This document shows positions 17,718 through 24,938 of a DNA stretch of 64,000 nt, one piece after another; the stretch's first letter is position 1; the number at the start of each line of letters is the position of its first letter. The notes beneath the pieces were generated by a model. That model saw nothing but the letters and a program-made list of their open reading frames with translations, was not told where the DNA came from and made no database searches. The position numbers and the translations under genes were made by a program. Where the stretch lies: contig NZ_AP021889.1 in assembly GCF_011398355.1 (NCBI RefSeq), forward strand, positions 930,001 through 994,000. The letters are read 5' to 3'. The stretch comes from Thiosulfatimonas sediminis (GTDB lineage Bacteria; Pseudomonadota; Gammaproteobacteria; Thiomicrospirales; Thiomicrospiraceae).

Positions 17718-18138
17718 TAATGCGATCAAAGCACAGCAAGCACAGTGGTTTCAAAGTAAAGCGCTTGTGGATGTTTCTTTGCAAAATTTGCTTTTGTTGT
17801 TGTCCGTTTTGTCACGTGTTAACCGGATGGTAGGCAGATTCCTGCTGAGTCAACGTATTCTGTTCTTGATTTATTTGGACTTACTCAGCGTCTCCTTAGA
17901 ATTTTCAAGAGCCCCTAGCTTTAAAGCGGTGACTGTGCGCTAATGGCAAAAGAATTTGATGATTGAAGACGTCTTTAATAATGATTTAAAAGAGTTTTGT
18001 TATAATGACGACAAATTTTACAGACGATTGTGCTGTTTTCCTTGACCATAGCGGCTTTACGGCCGCCTTAAAGCCTGTTTGGAGAGTGAACACAGGCTGG
18101 TTAGGGATTAGGCAAATCCAAAACTTAGATGGAAGCAA
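17718..18138. other. 421-base intergenic region upstream of rnr
   Basis: No gene or tRNA recognised. A consensus -10 hexamer TATAAT lies at 18001-18006, but the matching -35 is weak. A leader of about 125 bases to rnr would follow, containing a small hairpin GCGGC/GCCGC near 18050-18065. Confidence 0.45.
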
Positions 18139-20478
18139 GTGACTACTGAAACGCAAACCGATTTAATCGACCCGCACGCCGAGCGTGAAGCCGAAAAATA
18201 TGATAATCCTATCCCAAGCCGTGAATTGATTTCGCAGACGCTCGAAGAAGAATCCAAACCACTACGTATCTTTGAAATTGCCCGGATTTTGCAAGTAGAT
18301 GAAGATGATGAAGAACGTTTTGAAGCGTTGAATCGTCGTTTGAAAGCGATGGTTCGTGACGGCCAATTAATTCGTAATCGACGAGGTGCATTTGGTTTGT
18401 TGAAGAAGATGGATTTAATTCGTGGACGAGTTCTGGGGCATCCGGACGGTTTTGGATTTGTGGTTCCTGAAGAGGGCGGAAAAGATCTGTTTTTGTCAGA
18501 AAAAGAGATGCACAAAGTGTTGCACGGTGACCGTGTTATTGCATCGATTGTTGGTGAAGATCGCCGTGGTCGTCATGAAGGGGCCATCATTGAGGTGATT
18601 GAGCATTGCACTGACGAATTGCTTGGACGTTTAACTTTTGAAGGTACTTTAGCGTGGGTTCGTCCAGACAATAATCGGATTGCACAGGATATTTTTATTC
18701 CGCAAGACGGTTTGAAAGATGCGAAAGAAAATCAGATTGTTCTGACTAAAATCCTACACCAGCCATCAGCGCGTTCAGGGCCGATTGGTAAAATTGTTGA
18801 AGTACTGGGGGATTTTATGGATCCCGGTATGGAGATTGATTCTGCGATTCACGCGCATAATATTCCAAATACTTGGTCGGATGAGTTGCAAGCGGAGTTG
18901 GCGCAAATTCCGGATGAAGTAACGGAAGCAGACTTGGACGGGCGCAAGGATTTACGTACCTTGCAGCTGGTGACCATCGATGGTGCGGATACCAAAGATT
19001 TTGATGACGCGGTTTATGCAAAGCGTCGTAAAAACGGTGGTTGGAAGCTGGTTGTGGCGATTGCGGATGTTTCGCATTATGTTAAACCTGGAACCGAGCT
19101 GGATAAAGAAGCGTATAAGCGCGGTAATTCTGTTTATTTTCCGCAGCGTGTCGTGCCAATGTTGCCGTCAAAATTGTCTGATGGTTTGTGTTCGCTTAAT
19201 CCGCACGTTGACCGTTTATGTATGGTTGCGGATATGGCAATTGATGCCAGTGGGAAATTAGAGCGTACTCAGTTTTATCAAGCGGTCATGAACTCTAAAG
19301 CGCGTTTAACCTATTCGCAGGTGCACGAGATGATTGTTGATCATCAATCTCCATTGCGTGAAGAGTTTGCCGAACAGCTAGAGAATGTCGATACCTTATT
19401 TGAATTATTCAAGGTACTGCAATCGGCGCGTGAAGAGCGCGGAGCTCTGGAATTTGATACTACTGAAACCCGTATCGTCTTTGATGATGAACGCAAAATT
19501 GAAGAAATTGTGCCAGTCGTTCGTAATGATGCACACAAGCTGATTGAAGAATGTATGCTGATGGCGAACGTTGCTACCGCTCGTTTCTTAAAGTGGCATA
19601 AAATCCCCACTTTGTACCGTGTGCATGAATCACCGATGGCGGATCGTTTGCAGAATTTGCGTACGTTTTTGGCTGACTTTAATTTACAGCTTGCTGGAGG
19701 TGATACACCGACGGCGCACGATTATGCCGATGTGTCGCGTCAAGTAGCGGGCAAGCCTTACGAGCATTTGGTGCAAACTGTTATGTTGCGCTCAATGAAC
19801 CAAGCGGTTTATCACCCTGATAACAAAGGCCATTTTGGCTTGAATTATGAAAACTACACGCATTTTACGTCGCCTATTCGTCGTTATCCGGATCTGTTAG
19901 TGCATCGTGCAATTCGTTATGTTTGGGGCAAGCAGCCGATTGAAAACTTCAATTATGATGAAGCTAAAATGGTCGAATTGGGGCAGCATTGTTCTGACAC
20001 TGAGCGCCGTGCAGATGAGGCCACGCGAGATGCAGTCACCTTCTTGAAATGCGAGTTTTTATCACATCGCTTAGGCGAAGAGTATGAAGCGGTGATTACC
20101 GCAGCGACGAACTTTGGTCTGTTTGTCGAAATTGATCCTTTGTATGTTGAGGGCTTGGTACACATTACTGAGTTGGGAGATGATTATTTCCATTACGACA
20201 ATGCGCGCCACTGTTTGAAAGGTGAGCGCAGTGGTAAAGTGTATCGTTTAGGCGACCGTATCAAAGTTCAGGTAGCGCAAGTTAATCTGGATGATCGCAA
20301 AGTCGATTTACGTTTTATTGAAAGCTTGGTTAGTGATGATTTCTCAGCTGAAAGTGATGTCGCTTCTGATGCCCATGACGATTCGAATGATGAGGATGAC
20401 AACAAACGCAAGCCGCGTAAAAAACGTTTTTACCGTAAAAAACGCAGCGGGCGTGCTAAGCCAAAAGCGAAGGATTGA
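18139..20478 (+). CDS. rnr: Ribonuclease R
   Basis: Processive 3'-5' exoribonuclease that degrades structured RNA. 779 residues. N-terminal helix-turn-helix region, cold-shock domains, RNB catalytic block TIDGADTKDFDDAVY with metal-binding aspartates, S1 domain (EYEAVITAATNFGLFVEI) and a Lys/Arg-rich tail (KRKPRKKRFYRKKRSGRAK). The block AEREAEKYDNPIPSRE near the N-terminus is shared with E. coli RNase R. GTG start at 18139 with GGAAGC just upstream. rlmB follows after three bases. Confidence 0.96.
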   Translation: MTTETQTDLIDPHAEREAEKYDNPIPSRELISQTLEEESKPLRIFEIARILQVDEDDEERFEALNRRLKAMVRDGQLIRNRRGAFGLLKKMDLIRGRVLGHPDGFGFVVPEEGGKDLFLSEKEMHKVLHGDRVIASIVGEDRRGRHEGAIIEVIEHCTDELLGRLTFEGTLAWVRPDNNRIAQDIFIPQDGLKDAKENQIVLTKILHQPSARSGPIGKIVEVLGDFMDPGMEIDSAIHAHNIPNTWSDELQAELAQIPDEVTEADLDGRKDLRTLQLVTIDGADTKDFDDAVYAKRRKNGGWKLVVAIADVSHYVKPGTELDKEAYKRGNSVYFPQRVVPMLPSKLSDGLCSLNPHVDRLCMVADMAIDASGKLERTQFYQAVMNSKARLTYSQVHEMIVDHQSPLREEFAEQLENVDTLFELFKVLQSAREERGALEFDTTETRIVFDDERKIEEIVPVVRNDAHKLIEECMLMANVATARFLKWHKIPTLYRVHESPMADRLQNLRTFLADFNLQLAGGDTPTAHDYADVSRQVAGKPYEHLVQTVMLRSMNQAVYHPDNKGHFGLNYENYTHFTSPIRRYPDLLVHRAIRYVWGKQPIENFNYDEAKMVELGQHCSDTERRADEATRDAVTFLKCEFLSHRLGEEYEAVITAATNFGLFVEIDPLYVEGLVHITELGDDYFHYDNARHCLKGERSGKVYRLGDRIKVQVAQVNLDDRKVDLRFIESLVSDDFSAESDVASDAHDDSNDEDDNKRKPRKKRFYRKKRSGRAKPKAKD

Positions 20479-20481
20479 TCT

Positions 20482-21213
20482 GTGAAGCAGCAGCTTATTT
20501 TTGGTTTGCATTCGGTGGAGCGTTTTTTAAAGCAGGCACCGCAGTCGGTTTTTAGCATTCAATTTATCAAGGGTCGCTTGAATCCACGTCAGCAAAATCT
20601 GTTAGATCAGGCTCGTGCTTTGGGTTTAAATGTTGAATTAGTTAATAAATCAGCGTTTGATAAAGCGGATGGCAATCACCAAGGGGTGATGGCCATGGTG
20701 GAAAAACAGAAAGATTTAACCGAAGTGGATTTGCTCAAGATCGCCGAAGGAAAATCAAATCCTCTTTTTGTTTTTTTGGATGAAGTGCAAGATCCGCATA
20801 ATTTAGGCGCGATTTTACGCACAGCGGATGCGGTTGGGGTTGATGCTGTGGTGATTCCTAAAAATCAGTCAGTTGGTATGAATGCTACCGTTCGTAAGGT
20901 TGCATGTGGTGCCGCCGATACCGTTAAGTTAGTGGTCGTCACGAATTTGGTACGAACCATCAAAGATCTACAACAGCAGGGTATGTGGATGGTTGGTTTA
21001 GCTGGAGAAACTGAGCAGACTATCTATCAAATCGATTTTAAAGGTTCGATTGGTATCGTGATGGGGGCAGAAGGCTCTGGCTTGCGTCGTTTAACGCGAG
21101 AAGCTTGTGATCATTTGGCTGCCATACCAATGGCCGGTGTAGTGGAAAGTTTGAATGTGTCTGTTGCCACAGGTGTCACGCTTTATGAAGCGATGCGCCA
21201 GCGTAATCTATAG
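20482..21213 (+). CDS. rlmB: 23S rRNA (guanosine-2251-2'-O)-methyltransferase
   Basis: SPOUT-family enzyme that methylates G2251 of 23S rRNA. 243 residues. An N-terminal substrate-binding domain (LIFGLHSVERFL), then the SpoU motifs NLGAILRTADAVGVDAV, GAEGSGLRRL and SLNVSVATGVTLYEA. GTG start at 20482, three bases after rnr, the usual rnr-rlmB operon. Confidence 0.95.
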   Translation: MKQQLIFGLHSVERFLKQAPQSVFSIQFIKGRLNPRQQNLLDQARALGLNVELVNKSAFDKADGNHQGVMAMVEKQKDLTEVDLLKIAEGKSNPLFVFLDEVQDPHNLGAILRTADAVGVDAVVIPKNQSVGMNATVRKVACGAADTVKLVVVTNLVRTIKDLQQQGMWMVGLAGETEQTIYQIDFKGSIGIVMGAEGSGLRRLTREACDHLAAIPMAGVVESLNVSVATGVTLYEAMRQRNL

Positions 21214-21232
21214 TTCCATCGAATTTTTTGGT

Positions 21233-21261
21233 AAAAAACGCGCTCATAAGGCGCGTTTTTT
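21233..21261 (+). terminator. Intrinsic terminator of rnr-rlmB
   Basis: 11-bp stem aaaaaacgcgc/gcgcgtttttt around a 7-base loop, T-run on the plus strand and A-run on the other side, 20 bases after rlmB and before the convergent kinase gene; probably works both ways. Confidence 0.88.
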
Positions 21262-21294
21262 GTTTGTGTGAAAGATAAATTGGATATGTCGATT

Positions 21295-22494
21295 TTAAGC
21301 GAGATAGATGTCGCCCTGTTCGTCAGTCCGAATCGCAATTGGCGTTAAGTGTTCGCCCCAGCAAGGGCCATCAATACATTCGCCGTCAGCAATATTGAAA
21401 AATGCATCATGCACCGAGCACTTTAGGGTGTTTTCAAATGGATTGACGTCAATTTTATAGGCTTCGTTTAATGGCACATTTTGATGTGGGCAGTTGTTTT
21501 CATAAGCGCGTACGGTATTTTCGTGCAGGATTAAAATGATGCTGCCAGTACTGCCAACGTCAATAACCGTGGCTTTTGCTTTACTGAGTTTTTTAATGTT
21601 AGCGATGGCACGGTTTTCTGCTTTAACGTTTAAGATGTCATCCAAGCCGCGTTTTTGAATTTTTTGTGCTGCCAATTGATTAGCAAATTTACACGCTTCA
21701 CTTAATGAATTGCCGTTAAGCAATTGATGGATTAGGCCGGCATTAAAAGTATCGCCAGCCCCTAAAGTGTCAATAACCGGATTTACCGGAATGGCAGGAA
21801 TATGCTCTATGGAATTGTTAATCGCTTTAAGCCATACGCCTTTTGCGCCCCAAGTGCAGACAAGGTTGCTATTCGGCGCTAACTGGCTCATCGCTTCTAA
21901 AAGTTGTACCGCATCGGTAAATTGCTTCGCTATCGCGTAGTGGTGTGAAAAAATCACTAGATTTGCGAGCGGTAGCAAAGCTTCAATGTTTTCTCGCGGT
22001 TTCTCAACTTCCAGTGAAATCGGTTGCTTGTCTAAAAACGTCTTACTGATATTTAACATGCCTTGAAGGTTTTCAATATTTCTACCTTCAAAATGGAGCC
22101 AATCGAAATTTTCAATTTCAATTTTGGCAAAGAACTCAAAACTTACCTCTGGTAAATCGCGATAGTGCACAATCGTACGGCTGCCGTTATGCGCATTTAA
22201 GGTAACGATGGAGTTGGGTGTGCTGCCTTGAATGAATTTTTGAATGTGAGTGCAGTCAATTCCATGATCTTGCATGCCGCTGATAAGTTGTTTTGACTCA
22301 CTATCGGTTGCTGCGGTGGTGCAAATTGAAGTAGCGTGACCAAGTTGATTTAGTACATATAACGTGTTGTTTACATTGCCCCCAATTTGATGTGTTTTAG
22401 ACAGTGCACGCATTTCTTGATCTTCTTTAGGGTGCTGTTCAACACTAAAAATGGTATCCAGCACAGCATTACCTATGGCAAGAATTTTGGCCAT
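21295..22494 (-). CDS. PfkB-family sugar kinase fused to a C-terminal Rieske [2Fe-2S] domain
   Basis: 399 residues. Residues 1 to about 300 are a PfkB (ribokinase/ketohexokinase-type) kinase: GNAVLDTIF at the start, the substrate-side motif IGGNVNNTLYVL (37-48) and the catalytic DTLGAGDTFNAG (242-253, base D248). Residues 305-399 are a Rieske fold: cluster ligands CPH at 335-337 and CSVH at 359-362, followed by FNIADGECIDGP as in NirD/ferredoxin-type Rieske domains. I see one uninterrupted frame, so the fusion looks real. Substrate and electron partner are unknown. It diverges from the FNR-type gene across 544 bases. Confidence 0.85.
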   Translation of the reverse strand: MAKILAIGNAVLDTIFSVEQHPKEDQEMRALSKTHQIGGNVNNTLYVLNQLGHATSICTTAATDSESKQLISGMQDHGIDCTHIQKFIQGSTPNSIVTLNAHNGSRTIVHYRDLPEVSFEFFAKIEIENFDWLHFEGRNIENLQGMLNISKTFLDKQPISLEVEKPRENIEALLPLANLVIFSHHYAIAKQFTDAVQLLEAMSQLAPNSNLVCTWGAKGVWLKAINNSIEHIPAIPVNPVIDTLGAGDTFNAGLIHQLLNGNSLSEACKFANQLAAQKIQKRGLDDILNVKAENRAIANIKKLSKAKATVIDVGSTGSIILILHENTVRAYENNCPHQNVPLNEAYKIDVNPFENTLKCSVHDAFFNIADGECIDGPCWGEHLTPIAIRTDEQGDIYLA

Positions 22495-23038
22495 TATGAG
22501 ATTCCTTTATTAAATTTTTCTATCAGTGGCGGATATTTTATGGAATTTTAGCATAACTGTTGTTCGGAAAAGTTTTCCATAAAAAGACCGAAAATAATGC
22601 TAACAAGTCTTGACAATTTAAAAAGTGAATAAAGTTGGTTTTCATAGCTTGACAAGTCGTTAATTATTTTAGTGAGTGCTAATGTTTTTAGCTTGTTAGC
22701 ATTGATAACTTTATGATTTATAAAGAAAAAAATGTTGCAATACTGTGTTTCCTAAAATAGGCGTTGGGAGGAGTTTTTCCACAGAATCTGTGGATAACTT
22801 TGTGAGTAAGTATCAGATAAGTCGGCAAACTCTTGATGGTTCATGGGGCTTTCGAGGACTGATTAAAATTTAGTCAAATAGTTTTTTTTGAGTTAAAATA
22901 ACTATTTGGGTGGAAATTTTTCTAGTACAATAAGTATTTATGTGTACATAAGATAATAGAATGTCTTTAGTACTGTTTCGTATTCCCAAAAGAGATACAA
23001 TCAAAACTTGATTAGGGACAATTAAGTAGACGGTTCAT
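22495..23038. promoter_or_regulatory. 544-base divergent control region between kinase-Rieske gene and fnr
   Basis: No gene seen. AATGCTAACAAG (22597-22608) is matched by its exact reverse complement at 22692-22703, with a related TGCTAATG at 22677-22684. Two TTGACA hexamers occur near 22611 and 22649. The arms CAAATAGTT (22875-22883) and AACTATTTG (22900-22908) form a further inverted repeat. TTATGTGTACATAA (22938-22951) is a near palindrome, and AATCAA-aac-TTGATT (22999-23013) carries FNR-like half sites 25 bases before the fnr start. Very AT-rich. Confidence 0.5.
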
Positions 23039-23788
23039 ATGAGTGAAGTAAAGTCAGCATTTAACGTTAGTTGCAAAAACTGTGGTTTGCAAAAAATTTG
23101 TTTTCCAACCGGTTTGCAAAAAGACGAGATAGATCGCCTTGATAGTTTTGTAGAGCGCCGTGCCCCTCTTAAAAAAGGGCAGCATCTATTTGAGGCACAC
23201 GATAAATTTAATGCGTTATACGCAATTAGAGCGGGCGTTGTAAAGCTCTATTCGTTTACCGACACGGGTGAGGAGATTGTGCATGGCTTCTATCTACCCG
23301 GAGATGTTTTAGGTATCGATGCGTTGGGTTCTCGAATGCATCAGTACAACGCAATTGCGTTGGATACAACCAGTGTGTGTAGTTTGCCATTTGATAAGTT
23401 TTCGCAAATGACTGAAGAAGTGCCGCAGCTGAATAAGCAGATGATGAATGTAATCAGTAAAGAAGTTCTGGATGGTCGAATGCATTCTGAATTGTTGGTG
23501 AGACGTAACGCTGACCAACGTGTTGCACAGTTTATTTGGAATATGTCAGAGCGTTATCGAAGCCGCGGTTATGCAAGTTCAGAATTTAGACTCAGTATTT
23601 TACATCGTGATGTGGCTGTGTATCTAGGATTAACGCCCGAAACGGTTTCGCGTATTTTAGCCAAATTCAATTCTGAAGGGATTGCTACTTGGAAAAAGAA
23701 AGAAGTAGTAATTCATAACATGGATAGATTGTTATATACCGCAGGGGTTCAAACGGCTTGCGATAGTTGCAATAAAGCATCAGCTTAA
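23039..23788 (+). CDS. fnr: FNR/Anr-type oxygen-sensing transcription regulator
   Basis: CRP-FNR family regulator whose [4Fe-4S] cluster senses oxygen. 249 residues. Cluster cysteines C12, C15 and C21 (CKNCGLQKIC) plus C114 in TTSVCSLPF match E. coli Fnr. Cyclic-nucleotide-like beta barrel, dimer helix, and C-terminal helix-turn-helix HRDVAVYLGLTPETVSRIL with DNA-contact residues E201, S204, R205, which predict binding to TTGAT-N4-ATCAA. Such a site lies 37 bases after its stop. ATG start at 23039. Confidence 0.94.
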   Translation: MSEVKSAFNVSCKNCGLQKICFPTGLQKDEIDRLDSFVERRAPLKKGQHLFEAHDKFNALYAIRAGVVKLYSFTDTGEEIVHGFYLPGDVLGIDALGSRMHQYNAIALDTTSVCSLPFDKFSQMTEEVPQLNKQMMNVISKEVLDGRMHSELLVRRNADQRVAQFIWNMSERYRSRGYASSEFRLSILHRDVAVYLGLTPETVSRILAKFNSEGIATWKKKEVVIHNMDRLLYTAGVQTACDSCNKASA

Positions 23789-23824
23789 CTTCGTAACAAA
23801 AAAAATTACAGATTTTTGCTGAGA

Positions 23825-23838
23825 CTGATTTAAATCAA
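23825..23838 (+). promoter_or_regulatory. FNR box
   Basis: CTGATTTAAATCAA matches TTGAT-N4-ATCAA at nine of ten fixed positions. If it acts at -41.5, transcription would start near 23873. It lies just downstream of fnr itself. Confidence 0.7.
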
Positions 23839-23872
23839 TATTTATATATTGTATTTATGTTTCAATAGTGTT

Positions 23873-23960
23873 TGTGAAGACGTTGAGTCTTTGAAAGGTT
23901 TTCTCAACGGTTTTCATAATGTAGCCCGCTTGCCCGGCAGTCAAATGCCGGGATTTTTTT
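23873..23960 (+). ncRNA. Candidate FNR-controlled small RNA
   Basis: About 88 bases from the start predicted by the FNR box to a strong terminator. Architecture: 5' hairpin CGTTGAG/CTCAACG (23881-23887 with 23903-23909), an unpaired stretch (about 23910-23932, ggttttcataatgtagcccg), then a GC-rich terminator hairpin with seven T. There is no open frame of note. This is the layout of Hfq-type regulatory RNAs, and FNR-activated sRNAs (FnrS, AniS) are known in other proteobacteria. No sequence similarity to FnrS is evident; the start site is inferred. Confidence 0.5.
23933..23960 (+). terminator. Intrinsic terminator of the candidate sRNA or of fnr
   Basis: Stem cccggca/tgccggg (23933-23939, 23946-23952), six-base loop, then A and seven T. 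Confidence 0.88.
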
Positions 23961-24243
23961 ATAGCAACTATTTTTATTCTTAAATATATGTGTGCTATAT
24001 AAAAACTGAGATTATATTAACAAAGTTTTAATAAAAAATTTACTGGCATAAGTACGTATTTTGTTGTTTTTTATTAAAATTTTTCAGTATTTATCCTGTT
24101 TCTTGGTCTTTAAGGCTCTTTTGAGTCGTTTCAATATAATCTTTTTCTTATCACCCTTTGCTCGATACTTTTTTTTTATACTGAATCCGGTATAGTTGTA
24201 TGCATTGTTTAGTCTTAAATATTTAAAAGAAAAGGTGGCATAA
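23961..24243 (+). other. AT-rich region upstream of pal
   Basis: No gene seen. TATAGT at 24191-24196 is a possible -10 for pal, overlapping an imperfect palindrome ATAC-N8-GTAT (near 24178-24193). AAAAGGTGG just before 24244 is the pal ribosome site. Confidence 0.35.
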
Positions 24244-24801
24244 ATGGTTCAAAATTTAGTTAAGTATTTTGCTGTTGCAGCTATAGGTTCGGCGTTGATT
24301 GGTTGTAGCGCCACGCCAGAAATTGAAGATGGTTATAAATACGAAGAGCAAAAGCAGGCGGTTGGTGATGTCTCTCCAGCAGTTGCAAAGGTTTCGATGA
24401 ATGACGGTGCTGCTGATTTGAATGGCGCCAATAAAAATTCAGACGGCTTGAGTAATGAACAATTAAAAGCGATGTTGAGCGGTAAAGTGGTCTATTTTGA
24501 TTATGACCGTTCTGATGTACGTGCTGAGTTTTATGAAGTGATAAAGCTTAATGCGCAATACTTGAACAAAAATCCAAGTATGAATGTAACCGTTGCGGGT
24601 CACTGTGATGAACGCGGTTCTCGAGAATACAACTTGGCGTTAGGTGAACGTCGTGCGATCTCCGTAAAAAATGCTTTGGTTTTTGAAGGTGTTAGTGCCA
24701 GTCGAATCAATGTAGTGAGTTTTGGTGAAGATATGCCAGCGATTGAAGGGCATACGGATTCAGCATGGGCGAAAAACCGTCGAGCAGAATTTAATTACTA
24801 A
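24244..24801 (+). CDS. pal: Peptidoglycan-associated OmpA-family lipoprotein (Pal-like)
   Basis: Outer-membrane lipoprotein that binds peptidoglycan. 185 residues. Lipobox ALIGC with the lipidated C21; C-terminal OmpA domain VVYFDYDRSDV, VAGHCDERGSREYNLALGERRA, VSFGEDMPA, AKNRRAEF. GHCDERGS and NLALGERRA are typical of Pal. No tolB or tolQRA is adjacent, so the assignment to the Tol-Pal complex is by sequence only. It has its own promoter region and terminator. Confidence 0.88.
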   Translation: MVQNLVKYFAVAAIGSALIGCSATPEIEDGYKYEEQKQAVGDVSPAVAKVSMNDGAADLNGANKNSDGLSNEQLKAMLSGKVVYFDYDRSDVRAEFYEVIKLNAQYLNKNPSMNVTVAGHCDERGSREYNLALGERRAISVKNALVFEGVSASRINVVSFGEDMPAIEGHTDSAWAKNRRAEFNY

Positions 24802-24851
24802 AAATTTTGCCTAGAGGTTGTTGAAGGTTCAACTTCCTTTAGGTTAATTTG

Positions 24852-24885
24852 AAACCTCTCTTTTGCAGAAAAGAGAGGTTTTTTT
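24852..24885 (+). terminator. Intrinsic terminator of pal
   Basis: 13-bp stem aaacctctctttt/aaaagagaggttt around gcag, followed by T-run; about 50 bases after the pal stop. Confidence 0.9.
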
Positions 24886-24938
24886 ATAATTAAAATTTTC
24901 TTTTTTCTATTAAACAGCAAGTTAGCATAGGTTTTTGT

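Noticed and set aside
17718-18138. tRNA gene in the rnr upstream gap
   Set aside because: No T-loop GGTTCRA, no CCA end and no cloverleaf could be drawn.
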